NCBI RefSeq assembly: GCF_000186865.1
Contig: NW_008705569.1
Coordinates: 811,307 to 875,306 of the forward strand
Direction: 5' to 3'
DNA: 64,000 nt
DNA from: Aureococcus anophagefferens
Lineage: Eukaryota > Sar > Pelagophyceae > Pelagomonadales > Pelagomonadaceae
Position 1 is the stretch's first letter; each line of letters begins with the position of its first letter. The position numbers and the translations under genes were made by a program. A model generated the notes under the pieces. That model was given only the letters and a program-made list of their open reading frames with translations, was not told the origin of the DNA and ran no database searches. Below are positions 38,806 through 49,265 of this stretch, one piece after another.

Positions 38806-40272
38806 TTACGCGAAGGAAAAGGCGAAGGCCGCGGGCTTGGCCTCGGGCACGAGGCTCCGCCAGCGGGGCCGCGCGGTCGCCGCGGCGCGCGCGAGGACCG
38901 CCTCCGCGTCCGCGAGCGCGCCGGGCCGCTCCCGCTCGAGCGCGGCGACGAGCGCGTCGTGGAGCCGGCTGCCGGCCGCCGCGCGCTTGTCGCCGTCGGT
39001 CCTCGCCCGCTTGGGCCCGCGGTCGTCGTCGCCGAGGTGGCGCTCCACGCCGGAGACGTGCTCGGGCGTGTCCCGGAGGCGCTTGAGCACGTTCGGCAGC
39101 CCGCTCGGCGACACAAAGTGGTGCGACACGGCGACGGTCACGGGCGCGAGGTTCAGCACCATGTGCCACCAGCCCCGGGGCACGTAGACGACGTCGCCGG
39201 GCTTCGTCTGGCACTCGAGGAAGCGGGGGTGCGCCGCGCACTCCTCGTAGAAGCCCGCGCGCGCCCACTCGGCGTTCGACACGGGCGCGAGGTAGTTGTC
39301 GCCGTCGCCGTCGACGGACGGCCGCACGCCCGGCGGCGTCACCGTCGGCGGGAAGAAGAGCCAGCGCTTCGAACCCTCCAGCGTCAGGTTCCAGGCCGAC
39401 GTGGAGTTCGGGTCCGTGTGCCACGACTGGCCGGACCGCGGGCCGCCCAAGAGCAGCCACCGGTAGTCGGGCCGCTCCGCGTCGTCCAGCAAATCGAAGA
39501 GGTCGTCCTGAAAATACTCCGGCACGGCGTAGTGCGCCAACAACTCGGGCGTCGACGCGCCGACCGTGGGGTCGAAGACGTAGAACGGCGGGTCGTCCGC
39601 GTTCGAGGCTCCGTAGCGCAGGTAGTCCGCGAGCCGGAAGTTGACGCCGCCCGCGTGGTAGACGCGGTCCCCGTAGCGCGCCTCGAGCGCCGCCGCCGTC
39701 CAGGCGCCGCTCGCCACGGCGTCCTCGCCCAGGCCCTCGAGCACGACCGGCGAGCCGCCGTCCGCCTCGAAGCGTTCCCGGAAGGCGGCGCGGTCGAGTT
39801 TTGAAAAGTCGCGCACGCGCCGCACCGCGGGGCCCTTTGGCGCGGCGCCGAAGGGGCTCGGCGAGTGCGCCAGGAGGTGCGGCCGGTAGAGGACGTCGCT
39901 GAAGAGCCGCGCGGGCGGCCGCGGCCGCGGCGCGTCGGCCGCGCCGCCGCGCGCCGCGACGACCGTCGCGTGCCACGACCCGCGCCACGGCGGCAGCAGG
40001 CCGCCGTCGCTGCGGCGGAGGCAGCGCGCCTTCCAGAGCTCGTCGAAGCGCGCGAAGGCGCCGAAAACCCGCGACGCGCCCGCGAGCGTCGCCAGGGACG
40101 TTTCGTCGAGGTGCTCCAGCGCGGCGACGATGAGCGCGTCGTCGAGGCGCGCGACGACGCCGAGGCCCGCGCGCCGAAATGTCGCCGCGGCGACGCGCAC
40201 GCTCTCGGGCTCGACGAAGAGCTGGCCCTGCGGCTCGACGCCCTCTGGGTGCGCTGGAATAGAGTGCTCCAT
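38806..40272 (-). CDS. JmjC-domain oxygenase with F-box-like N-terminus (JMJD6-like)
   Basis: An intronless protein of 488 aa. The N-terminal part (about 45-95: LDETSLATLAGASRVFGAFARFDELWKARC) looks like an F-box. The JmjC core follows from about 150. SPVVLEGL opens it. SGQSWHTDPNSTSAWN supplies the H.D iron ligands. GSKRWLFFPP holds the lysine expected to bind 2-oxoglutarate. PGDVVYVPRGWWHMVLNL holds the distal histidine. An Asp-rich loop with KRAR follows, possibly a nuclear signal. JMJD6-type enzymes hydroxylate lysine or demethylate arginine on protein or RNA-linked targets. Substrate and place of action here are unknown. Confidence 0.85.
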   Translation of the reverse strand: MEHSIPAHPEGVEPQGQLFVEPESVRVAAATFRRAGLGVVARLDDALIVAALEHLDETSLATLAGASRVFGAFARFDELWKARCLRRSDGGLLPPWRGSWHATVVAARGGAADAPRPRPPARLFSDVLYRPHLLAHSPSPFGAAPKGPAVRRVRDFSKLDRAAFRERFEADGGSPVVLEGLGEDAVASGAWTAAALEARYGDRVYHAGGVNFRLADYLRYGASNADDPPFYVFDPTVGASTPELLAHYAVPEYFQDDLFDLLDDAERPDYRWLLLGGPRSGQSWHTDPNSTSAWNLTLEGSKRWLFFPPTVTPPGVRPSVDGDGDNYLAPVSNAEWARAGFYEECAAHPRFLECQTKPGDVVYVPRGWWHMVLNLAPVTVAVSHHFVSPSGLPNVLKRLRDTPEHVSGVERHLGDDDRGPKRARTDGDKRAAAGSRLHDALVAALERERPGALADAEAVLARAAATARPRWRSLVPEAKPAAFAFSFA

Positions 40273-40334
40273 CGCGTCTCGCTTCGATCGCTAGGCCGAA
40301 AGAGCCGACAAGTTGACCTTCAAGGAGCCCTCCC

Positions 40335-41195
40335 TTACGCCGGCCCGCGACTTGGCCCGAGGACGCCCGCGAGCCTGTCCCGCCAGTCGCGGCCGTCGAG
40401 CTTCGAGAGCACGCCGCCGGCGCGCGCGACGTGGGCGTAGAGGGCCTCGTCGAGGTGGTAGAGGTCCCGGAACGTCGTCGCGTACGCGCCGTCGAAGGTC
40501 GCCGCCCAGGGGAGGCCGCTCGCGTTGCGCGCGTGGGCGCGCGCGTCGGCGAGGGGCGCGCCGACGGCGGCCCCCAACGCGGCGAGGACGACGCCCCGGC
40601 GCTCGAGCGCCGCGAGCGCCCAGTTCCGCGCCTGGAACAATTCGCCGACGAGCTTCGCCTGGAGGCTCGGCCAGCGGTAGTAGTACTGGGGCGGCGCGTC
40701 GTAGAACTTGCGAAAGGCGGCGGCGTCGGCGCCGGCGCAGGCCGCGTCGCCGCGCGCGGCCGTCGCGCACGTCTCCGCGAGCGCGGACCGGAGCCAGTCC
40801 TTTGGCCGCCGGACGACGGCGACGTAGAGCGTCGCCGCGCGGCCGGCCGTGGCGCCGAAGGCCCGCTCGTGGACGCCCACGCCGGCGCCGCGGCCCGCGC
40901 AGGGCGACGGCGCGGTCCGCCAGCCGCCGCGCCGCCGGCAGCAGACCGCGCCGGCCGCGAGCGCGCCGCAGCCGCCGTCCGCGATCCACGTCTCGCTGTA
41001 GCAGACGTCGACGTCCGCGCGCGCGAGCGAGCGGATGAGCGCCGTGCCGCCGGTCTTGGGCACGTGGATGACCTCGACGTCGCGGCAGTGGGGCAGGGCC
41101 GGCAGCGTCGCCAGCGGCCGCGGCTTCACCTCCCGCGGCTTCCGCGTCTTCGCGCTCGCGACGAGGAGCACCGACGCCCATGGATGCCATCTCAT
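40335..41195 (-). CDS. Small sulfotransferase-like protein
   Basis: An intronless protein of 286 aa with a short hydrophobic N-terminus (ASVLLVASA). VEVIHVPKTGGTALIRSLA is the PAPS 5'-phosphosulfate loop in the K-T-G-G-T form used by carbohydrate sulfotransferases. YVAVVRRPKDWLRSAL is the 3'-phosphate loop with Arg and Ser. Conserved YYYRWPS and LYHLDEALYAHV segments fit the family C-terminus. It is likely to be Golgi-located and to act on a glycan. It stands next to a glycosyltransferase gene read divergently from it. Confidence 0.75.
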   Translation of the reverse strand: MRWHPWASVLLVASAKTRKPREVKPRPLATLPALPHCRDVEVIHVPKTGGTALIRSLARADVDVCYSETWIADGGCGALAAGAVCCRRRGGWRTAPSPCAGRGAGVGVHERAFGATAGRAATLYVAVVRRPKDWLRSALAETCATAARGDAACAGADAAAFRKFYDAPPQYYYRWPSLQAKLVGELFQARNWALAALERRGVVLAALGAAVGAPLADARAHARNASGLPWAATFDGAYATTFRDLYHLDEALYAHVARAGGVLSKLDGRDWRDRLAGVLGPSRGPA

Positions 41196-41297
41196 CGGTG
41201 ATCAGACTCCATAGGAGCTGCCCAGAGAATCGTGTGTTCCCATCGTTTACAACGGAAGGGACGGCTTCAACATCGTTCCCAAATTCGACACCCAATA

Positions 41298-43575
41298 ATG
41301 GTGCGCATTGGGCTGCGATGGGCAGCACTGCTAGCCTCGTGCGTCGTCGCTTACGCGCGGACCGACGTCTTCCTCGCGTCGGATCGCACCGTCGCACCGG
41401 TGGCGACGCTCAACAGCGTCTGCGTCGCGCGTGCGGCGGTTCGAGCGGAGCTCGGAGTACGCGGTGCCCGTGGCGCGGTGGGACTCGGACGGGAAGCACA
41501 GCTCGCCGTTCAACCACGCGCGGTTCTACTACCCGGAGCTCATGAAGCAACGCTACCGCAAGGCTCGCCGACTGGTCATGCTCGACGACGACGTGATCGT
41601 GAGAGGCGACGTGGCGACGCTCGCGGTGGCCGGCGACGCGGCGATGGCGGCGGGCTGCCAGTCCTGGTACATCGACGGTGACCAGCTCCAATCGTCGACG
41701 GAGCTGTCGTACCTGGAGGTGCCGTTCTTCGGGTTCGGGACGCTGGGCGCCTCGAGGTCGCCGGAGGACGCAGCCTGCTCCGAGGGCGGCAGGGAGTGCG
41801 TGCCCGTGGTCGACGGGTCTCCGCTGGGCTTCTTCGCGAAGCTCGGCCGCGTCGAGCACTTGGTCGACGCCGTCGGGACCTGGAGCTGGCCGCTGCGGTC
41901 CGCGGCCGCGCTGGTTGATAGCGCCGCGGAGGCCGCGGCCGGAGACGCGAGGGGAGCGGGTGCCAAGTTCCTCGAATCACTGGGATCATCGCGGGCGTGG
42001 AACTTCGGCCTCGTCGTCGTGGACGTCGACGCCTGGCACGAGTCGGCGCTGACGGCCAAGTACGAGCGGTGGCTCGAGGCGAACGCGCGCGACGAGATCT
42101 GGCCGTCGGACTCGCTCGCGTTCGGCTTGGGATTGCCGTTCCTCGCGTTGCGCGGGTCGGTTGAGTGCTTCGAGGATACGGGCGACGTGCGGTTCGAACA
42201 GGGCCTTGGCATCGCGCCTTTGGCCGCGTCGGGCCGCGCCTCCTCCGACCTCGAGGCCGCGTTCGCGCTGCACTGGAACGGGAACCGGAAGCCCTGGGAC
42301 CCGGCGCTCTGCGATAACGCGACGCGGCCGACGTTCCTGGCGGCCCTCGCGCGGTCGCCCGAGCTACTCGCGGCGCACGTCGCCGGGAACGGCACGTTCT
42401 GCGAGGCCGCGGCCCTGGAAGAAGAGCGGCGGCTCTACGGCCAGGCGTCCGTGGCCGGGACGCGGTGGTCGTCCTACGCCGAGGCGTACCTCTGGGCCGA
42501 AAACCACTACGCGGTGTCGGGCGTGTCGACGTCGTCGATCGACGAGTGCTACGACGTCTGCCAGTCCATGTTCCCCGGCGACAACGGCACGCTCGCGTGC
42601 CCGACGACGGACCTCGAGCTCGAGCTGCTGCGGGACATCGCCTGGGAGCCCGCGGGCTACGGGTGGCTCGGTCTGTACCGCGAGGCGGGCGACGCGACCT
42701 TCGGCCGCTGCGCGTCGAGGCCGAACCCGACGATCGAGGCCTCCGTGTGGGCGTCGGGCGCTCCCGACGACGGCGGCTCCTGCCCCATCGAGGAGATGTG
42801 CACCGTCTTGCTGGCCAACGAGTGGCAGACGCAGAGCAATGACGCTGGAGACAAGTGGCGCACGGGCCACGTGTACATAAATCAGGCCATCGACGACAAG
42901 TCGTGCGGCGCCGGGCGCCTCGGGCTCCCGCCCTCGGAGAAGGACGATGAGAAGAAGACGACGTACGCGCACCGCTACAGCCAGTGCCTCTGCGAGAACA
43001 GCGCGCCCGCCGTCGGCTACGGCACCTTCGACGAGCTGGCGGACGCGTCGCCGGGCGGCAACGGCACCGCGTTGAGCTGCGACGACATGGTCCTTTTGTC
43101 CAGGTCGGACCACGACGACGGAGGGGACGCGGGCCTTTTAGTCCTCATCATCGTGATTCTGTTTATCATATGCGTGTGCCTCTGCGGCTGCGTCGCCAAG
43201 GTCAAAAATGACCGGAAGCGGGCGTCCCTGAAGGTCCGGCGGACCGTGCCCACGGCGCCGCCGGTGTACGGCGGCGCCGCGGCGCCCACGGCCGTCACCC
43301 AGCCAATCGGCCAGCCGATGCAGCCCGTCGCCCAGCCCGTCGCCGCCGGCTACGCGGCGGCGCCGCCGGAGTTCGCGAGCGCACCGCCGCCGCCGCCGAT
43401 CGCCATGGGCCAGGTGCTCACCGCCACCGTCGCGCCGGCCATGCACACGATCGTGGTCCCGCCGGGCGCGGTTCCGGGTACGATGGCGAACCTCCAACTC
43501 CCCGACGGCCGCGTGGTCGCCGTCCAGCTGCCGCCGAACGCCGTCCCCGGCATGACGCTGCAAGTCAGCGCCTGA
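41298..43575 (+). CDS. GT8-like glycosyltransferase with C-type-lectin-like domain and membrane anchor (N-terminal frameshift)
   Basis: MVRIGLRWAALLASCVVAYA is a signal peptide, followed by TDVFLASDRTVAPVATLNS, a typical GT8 first strand. About 41420-41435 the frame shifts by one base. The rest continues as HARFYYPELM, LVMLDDDVIVRGDV (metal-binding D-D-D) and LHWNGNRKPW, the GT8 histidine motif. The usual segment between the first strand and HARF is missing, so a deletion or assembly fault is likely besides the shift. Next is a module with WLGLYRE...WASGAPDD...C...W...CLCE, resembling a C-type lectin fold. A transmembrane helix (LLVLIIVILFIICVCLCGC) and a proline-rich tail complete the protein. 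The stop is 23 bp from the convergent coiled-coil gene. Confidence 0.7.
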
Positions 43576-43598
43576 GCTCCTAAAGTCCGCGTCGCTTC

Positions 43599-46500
43599 TT
43601 ACCACGTCTCGTCGTCCGGGGCGAGGATAAAGGCCGCTGCGATGGCGATGCCCGCGAGGCGCGACGCGACGCCCGGCCGCCGCTTCTCCTCGCCGCCCGG
43701 CCGCAGCTCGTCCTTGCCGCCCGCAAAGAGGCTGTTGAGGAACGCCAGCGGCGCGTGCATGAAGAGGCCGGTCGCCGCGCGGCTGAGATTCGGCGTCAGC
43801 GGCGGCAGCGCGGGCTCCGCCGGGGTCACCCGGGCCGCCGGGGCCCGTGCCGCCGGGGTCACCCGGGCCGCCGGGACGACCCGGGGCGGCGGGACTCGCG
43901 GCGCCCGGGGCGCCGCGGCGGTGCCCGCGACGGCGGCGTACTTCGACGGCAGCGCCGCGAGGCGCGGCGGCGCCGCGGGGCCGACGACGACGACGGGCCG
44001 CGGGCCGCGGCGCGACGCGAGGAACGCGGCGAGCCGGGCGGCGCGGCGCAGCAGCGGCGGCAGGAGCGCCGTCGCGGCGCCCGTGGCGACGACGGCGACG
44101 GCGTCGCGGCGCGCGCGGCTCGACACGGGAGCGAGGAGCCGCGCCTCGGCGGCGGCGACGGTGGCCTCGTGCCCTCGCCTTTCGGCGACGAAGTCGCGGT
44201 TCAGCGCGTCGCGCGCCGCGCGCGCGTCGGCGCGGGCGGCCTCCGTGCCCGAGATGTGGAGCAGCGGCCGCGCCGCGGTCGGCGGCGACGCGGACCGCGA
44301 AACACCGAAGCCGAGGCCCGCGCCCGCGCCCGCGGCCAACCCGACGACCGCGAGCGCCAGGAACGCGGGTCGCCGCCGCCGCGCGCGCGGGAGCGGCGCG
44401 TGCTCCTCCTCCTCGGAGTCCTCCTTCCAGACCGTGGCGGAGAGGCGGCGGAGCGGCCGCGTGGGACTCGGCACGGCCTTCTTCTTCGAGGACCCGTAGC
44501 GGTCGACGAGCGTCGCGACGGCCGGCGACGCGAGCGTCGCTTCCACCGGTAGCGGCGGCGGCGCGGCGGCGGCGGCGACGGTCCGCGGCTCCAGGTTGGG
44601 CGACGGGCTCCGGGAGCTGGGCGGGCGGTCGAAGGACGGGTCGGCGCCGCGCGCGACGAGGAGTTTCGCGACCTCGACGTGGTTGGTCTCCGCCGCGGTG
44701 ATGATCTGCTTCTTGGCGTTGGCCTCCCATGATTTCACTCTCGCGCGCACGGACGTCCCCGCTTCCTCGAGGTCTTCCGCCGCAAACTGCTCCGTTTCCG
44801 GCGCCCGCGGCGACGGCGACGGGGTCACCCGGGCCGCGTGCGTCGTCGCCAGGGGCTCGAGCTGCGCCGCGTGGGCCCGGGCCTCGGAGACGACGCGGTC
44901 GTCGAGCGCCGCCTCGAGCGCCGCATAGGGGCTTTCGAGGTCCGCCGCGCACGCCGCGCGTTCCGACTGGAGATCTGACGCTTTCTGCTCTTCCAGCATT
45001 TCATACAATTCACTCGCGTCAGGTATCTCTCCTTCTGAAATTGTTTCTCCATCAGAAGAAGAGTCTCCATCGCGCTCCTCTTCGAGACGCGCGGCGTGCG
45101 CTTCGGCCCCGTCGGCCGCCGCGGCGCGCTCCTCGGCGAGCGCCGCCTCGTGCTTAGCGACCTCGGCCTCGTGGTAGGCGATGAGCTCCGCCTCGTTGTC
45201 CGCGAGCGCGGCCGCGTGCTTCGCCGCGTGCCTCGAGAGATCCGCGTCGAGCTTCGCGGCCGCGGCGGCCTCGTGGCGCTCGAGCGTCGCCGCGTGCGCG
45301 GCGTCGCGGTCCGCGAGGCGGGCGGCGTGCGCCTCGGCGCGTTTCGCCGCCTCGGCCTCGTGCGCCTCGACCAACGCGGCCTCGGCCGACGCGTGGGCCT
45401 CGGCGCGCGCCGCCGCCTCGGCCTCGTGGAAGGCGATGAGCTCGGCCTCCGTCCGCGCGAGTTCCGCCGCGTGCGCGTCGACGCGGCTCGCGAGCTCCTC
45501 GCGGTGCCGCGCGGCCGCGTCCTTGGCCAGCGCCTCGTGCCGCGCGGCGCGGGCCGTCGCCGCGTCCGCGGCCGCCGCGGCCGCGGCCGCGTCGTCGAGC
45601 GCCGCGGCGTGCGCCTCGCGGTGCGTGGCGACCTCGACGTCGTGCGCCTCGCGGCGCGCGACGACCTCGGCGTCGTGCGCGGCCCGAAGCCGCGCCGCCT
45701 GGTCTTCGAGCGCCGCCGCGGTCGCGGACGCGGCGCGCGCCTCGTGCTCCTCGAGGAGCCGCGACTCCTGGTCCAGCAGGGCCGCGTCGAGCGCCGCGAC
45801 GTGCCGCGCGCGCTCCCGCGCGAGCACGCTCTCGCCGTCGCCCAGGGTGCCCGCGACCGCGGCCTCGCGGTCCGCGGCGAGCGCCGCTTTGACCTCCGCG
45901 AGCTCCGCGAGGTGGGACGCGCGCCGCATCGACCGGTCCTCCGTGTGGTAGTCGACGACGGCGTTGCGCTCGGCGACGTGGACTGCCCGCTCCCGAGCGA
46001 GGAGCGCCTCGTGGTCCGCCGCCGTTTTTTCGAGCGCGGCCTCGTGCTCCGCGACGAGCGCGGCCTCCGCGGACGAGTGCGCCTCCGCGCGCTCCGAGAG
46101 CAGCGCGCCGTGCTCGGCGGCCTTGATGGCGAGCGCGGCCTCGTGCTCGGCGAGCAACGCGGCTTCCGTGGACGAGTGCGCCTCCGCCTGCTTGGACAGG
46201 ACCTTGGCGTGCTCCGCGAGCTTCGTCGAGAGCGCAGCCTCGTGCTCGGCGATCAAGGCCGCCTCCGTGGTCGAGTGGGACGCCGCCTGCTCCGAGAGCT
46301 CGCCCTGATGCTCGGTGACCTTCTTCAGGAGATCGGCATCATGCCGCGCGATCAACGCGGCCTCGCCCGTGGCGTGCGCCTCCGACAGCGCGGAGAGCGC
46401 GTCCGCGACCTTCGTCGAGAGCTCCTCTTCGTGTCGCGCGATCATCGCGGCTTCCGTGGACGAGTACGTCTCCGCCTGCTTGGACAGGACCTCGGTGTGC

Positions 46501-48947
46501 TCCGCGAGCTTCGTCGAGAGCGCAGCCTCGTGCTCGGCGATCAAGGCCGCCTCGGTGGTCGAGTGGGACGCCGCCTGCTCCGAGAGCTCGCCCTGATGCT
46601 CGGCGACCTTCTTCAGGAGATCGGCCTCGTGCCGCGCGATCAACGCGGCCTCGCCCGTGGCGTGCGCCTCCGACAGCGCGGAGAGCGCGTCCGCGACCTT
46701 CGTCGAGAGCTCCTCTTCGTGTCGCGCGACCATCGCGGCTTCCGTGGACGAGTACGTCTCCGCCTGCTTGGACAGGACCTCGGTGTGCTCCGCGAGCTTC
46801 GTCGAGAGCGCAGCCTCGTGCTCGGCGATCAAGGCCGCCTCGGTGGTCGAGTGGGACGCCGCCTGCTCCGAGAGCTCGCCCTGATGCTCGGCGACCTTCT
46901 TCAGGAGATCGGCCTCGTGCCGCGCGATCAGCGCGGCCTCGCCCGTGGCGTGCGCCTCCGACAGCGCGGAGAGCGCGTCTGCGTGCTCGGCGACCTTCGC
47001 CGAGAGCGCGGCCTCGTGCTCCGCGATCAGCGCCGAGAGCGCGGCCTCGTGCTCGGCGACCTTCGCCGAGAGCGCAGCCTCGTGCTCGGCGATCAGGGCC
47101 GCCTCGGCGGTCGCGTGCGTCTCCGCTTGCTTTGACAACGCGCCTTCGTGCTCGGCGACCTTGGTCGTGAGCCGGGCCTCGTGCGTCGCGATCAGCGCGG
47201 CCTCGCTCGTCGCGTGGGTCGCTGTCAGCGCCGACAGCGCCGCCTCGTGGTCCGCGGCCGTCGTCGAGCGCGCGGCCTCGTGCGCGGCGACCAGCGCCGC
47301 CTCCGTCGACGCGTGCGTCTCCGTCAGCGCGGCGAGCGCCTCCGCGTGCGCCGCGGCCTTCGCCGAGACCTCGGCCTCGCGCTCGGCGATCCACGCGGTC
47401 TCCGACGACGAGAGTCGCGCCTCGTGCTCCGCTACCGTCGTCGACAGCGTGGCCTCGTGGCGCGCGGCGAGCGCGGCCTCGCTCGAGGCGTGGGTCTCCG
47501 CGAGCGCGGCCAGCGCCGCCTCGTGCTCGGCGACCGTCGCCGCGACGACGGCCTCGTGCGTGCACACGAGCGCGACGACCGCGGTCGAGTGGGTTTTCGT
47601 CTGCTCCGAGAGCGCCCGCGTGTGCTCGGCGACCGCCGTCGCGCGCTCGGCCTCGCGCCGGGCCTCCAGGTCGGCGACGGCGGTCGCGTGCTTCCCCGAG
47701 AGCTCGTCGCGCGCCTCGGACACGGCCGCCGCGTGCCGGGCGGCGAGGGCCTCGACGTCGGCCTCGTGCCGCGCGACGAGGGACGCGCGCGTCGACGCGT
47801 GGGCCTCCGTCTCCCGGGACAGCGCCGCCTCGTGCCGCGCGACCGCGGCCTCGTGCTCGGCGACGAGCGCCGCGCGCGCGCCGTCGTGGCCCTCGCGGAG
47901 CGCGGCGACGGCCGCTGCGTGGTCGTCCGCGGCCGCCGCGAGCGACGCCGCGTGGGCCTCCTCGCGCTCCTCGAGCTCGCCCGCGTGCCGCGCCGCGAGC
48001 GCGCCCTCGCGCGAGCTCGAGCGGCGCCGGGGCTCGTCGCCGCGCGACGCCGCGAGGGACTGCAGCACCTCCGCGTGCGCGGCCTCGGCCTCGAGCGCCG
48101 CTTCCCGCGTCTCGCGAAGCCACATCTGATGCGCCTCGCGCGCCGACGCCGGTGCCTTGGAGTGGGCCGGGTCCCGCGCCTCGAGCGGGCGCGACGACGA
48201 CTGCCGCTCCGCGGACACGGCGCGCGACCCGTAGAAGGAGTCGTCCAGCGACGCCTCGGCCAGCGCCGCCTCGGCGTCCAGACCCGCGCTCCGCGGCCGC
48301 CCGAGCGCGGCGCCGATGCCCGCCGCGTCGTCCAAGACCGCGAGGCACGTGAAGTTCGCCGCGCGCGGCCGCCCGAACGTCGGAACCCGGCCGCCGCGCC
48401 GCGTGCCGTCCAAGCCCCCGTCGTCGCCGTAGTCGCTAAAGTCGAGCGCGCCGTAGTCGCTAAAGTCGAGCGCCTCCTCCCGGCGCGCGCGCCGCCGCGC
48501 GGAGCCGAAGACCTCCGACGCCGGCGCGTCGAGGCCGTCCGCCTCGACCCGGCGCGGCGTCTTGCACAGCCCCTCCGCCGGGCGTCTGCCGCCCTCGTCT
48601 TCGTCGTCGGGCGCCTCGCGCTCCGCGGAATCCTCGTCGTCGTCGCCGGCCATCGTCGTCATCGGCGCCGCGGCGGCGGCGTCGGGCGCCGCGGCCTCCC
48701 AGGGCCCCGCGTCGTCGGACTCGACGGACTCGGCGCGCGTCCGGTCCTCGTGGGCGCGCGCGGAAGCGGCGCCGGGACTTTTGCTCCGAGAATCTCGGCG
48801 GCGGCCCATCGCTTTGACGGGCGCGCGCGCGGGGCCGGACGTCGGGGGCTCCGGCGCCGGCAGGTCCACGGGCGCCTCCTCCTCCGAGCTCCAGCCGTCG
48901 TCGTCAGGGTTGAAGTTGGAGCAAATGACGAAATCGATGGTGTCCAT
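43599..48947 (-). CDS. Giant coiled-coil protein with C-terminal membrane segments
   Basis: An intronless protein of about 1782 aa from ATG at 48947 (MDTIDFVICSNFNPDDDG); the open frame upstream begins only with GTG. The first 300 residues are acidic and basic, probably disordered. Residues about 330-1300 are an uninterrupted alanine-rich coiled coil of A-E-H-E-A-A-L-S type, with a 96-aa unit repeated three times (46161-46980). A single ankyrin-like unit (ETNHVEVAKLLVARGADPS) follows, then a proline-rich linker. A helix FLALAVVGLAAGAGAGLGFG and further hydrophobic stretches (VVATGAATALLPPLL, IAIAAAFILA) lie near the C-terminus. The last 350 residues match the next gene. It may be a tether or scaffold on an internal membrane; the function is unknown. 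Confidence 0.75.
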   Translation of the reverse strand: MDTIDFVICSNFNPDDDGWSSEEEAPVDLPAPEPPTSGPARAPVKAMGRRRDSRSKSPGAASARAHEDRTRAESVESDDAGPWEAAAPDAAAAAPMTTMAGDDDEDSAEREAPDDEDEGGRRPAEGLCKTPRRVEADGLDAPASEVFGSARRRARREEALDFSDYGALDFSDYGDDGGLDGTRRGGRVPTFGRPRAANFTCLAVLDDAAGIGAALGRPRSAGLDAEAALAEASLDDSFYGSRAVSAERQSSSRPLEARDPAHSKAPASAREAHQMWLRETREAALEAEAAHAEVLQSLAASRGDEPRRRSSSREGALAARHAGELEEREEAHAASLAAAADDHAAAVAALREGHDGARAALVAEHEAAVARHEAALSRETEAHASTRASLVARHEADVEALAARHAAAVSEARDELSGKHATAVADLEARREAERATAVAEHTRALSEQTKTHSTAVVALVCTHEAVVAATVAEHEAALAALAETHASSEAALAARHEATLSTTVAEHEARLSSSETAWIAEREAEVSAKAAAHAEALAALTETHASTEAALVAAHEAARSTTAADHEAALSALTATHATSEAALIATHEARLTTKVAEHEGALSKQAETHATAEAALIAEHEAALSAKVAEHEAALSALIAEHEAALSAKVAEHADALSALSEAHATGEAALIARHEADLLKKVAEHQGELSEQAASHSTTEAALIAEHEAALSTKLAEHTEVLSKQAETYSSTEAAMVARHEEELSTKVADALSALSEAHATGEAALIARHEADLLKKVAEHQGELSEQAASHSTTEAALIAEHEAALSTKLAEHTEVLSKQAETYSSTEAAMIARHEEELSTKVADALSALSEAHATGEAALIARHDADLLKKVTEHQGELSEQAASHSTTEAALIAEHEAALSTKLAEHAKVLSKQAEAHSSTEAALLAEHEAALAIKAAEHGALLSERAEAHSSAEAALVAEHEAALEKTAADHEALLARERAVHVAERNAVVDYHTEDRSMRRASHLAELAEVKAALAADREAAVAGTLGDGESVLARERARHVAALDAALLDQESRLLEEHEARAASATAAALEDQAARLRAAHDAEVVARREAHDVEVATHREAHAAALDDAAAAAAAADAATARAARHEALAKDAAARHREELASRVDAHAAELARTEAELIAFHEAEAAARAEAHASAEAALVEAHEAEAAKRAEAHAARLADRDAAHAATLERHEAAAAAKLDADLSRHAAKHAAALADNEAELIAYHEAEVAKHEAALAEERAAAADGAEAHAARLEEERDGDSSSDGETISEGEIPDASELYEMLEEQKASDLQSERAACAADLESPYAALEAALDDRVVSEARAHAAQLEPLATTHAARVTPSPSPRAPETEQFAAEDLEEAGTSVRARVKSWEANAKKQIITAAETNHVEVAKLLVARGADPSFDRPPSSRSPSPNLEPRTVAAAAAPPPLPVEATLASPAVATLVDRYGSSKKKAVPSPTRPLRRLSATVWKEDSEEEEHAPLPRARRRRPAFLALAVVGLAAGAGAGLGFGVSRSASPPTAARPLLHISGTEAARADARAARDALNRDFVAERRGHEATVAAAEARLLAPVSSRARRDAVAVVATGAATALLPPLLRRAARLAAFLASRRGPRPVVVVGPAAPPRLAALPSKYAAVAGTAAAPRAPRVPPPRVVPAARVTPAARAPAARVTPAEPALPPLTPNLSRAATGLFMHAPLAFLNSLFAGGKDELRPGGEEKRRPGVASRLAGIAIAAAFILAPDDETW
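46161..46980. repeat. 288-bp tandem repeat, about three units, coding
   Basis: Anchors such as CCTCGCCCGTGGCGTGC occur at 46361, 46649 and 46937, and a second anchor at 46260, 46548 and 46836. The period is exactly 288 bp, or 96 codons. The units are nearly identical even at third positions, so the expansion is recent. Confidence 0.92.
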
Positions 48948-49265
48948 CGTGGGTGCTCGCACCGCCGTAAACCGTCGGTCTTGCTTTACGACCAGCCACG
49001 AGCGCGGTCTGACGGAGCGTCGATTGCCAGATGGACGCAGCACCGGTGCGGTTGACGTCGGTGTGTGTGTCCGAAATCGTACTAAGCGCTGCCCAATTCT
49101 TCAACCCGGGACATTCTAAATTCGATTTTTAGGAGCGGCATCTTCAACTTTGATCGGTAATTTACCCCATGTTGACTCGCTGCGTCTCCGTCCCGCTGCC
49201 GCCAAAGCGCCGGCATCCATGGCGCTGCAGGTCAGCGCCCGGGCTCCCAGCGTCCACATTGCTTC
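48948..49265. other. Intergenic region with decayed copy of a neighbouring gene end
   Basis: Positions 49181-49265 resemble 43516-43600. This is the last codons of the GT8/lectin gene (G-M-T-L-Q-V-S-A) plus the spacer to the coiled-coil gene. The forward stop TGA is CGG here, so it is a non-functional relic. It marks one edge of the duplication that produced the next gene. The remainder, 48948-49180, is the 5' flank of the coiled-coil gene with an AT-rich pocket near 49110-49160. Confidence 0.7.
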
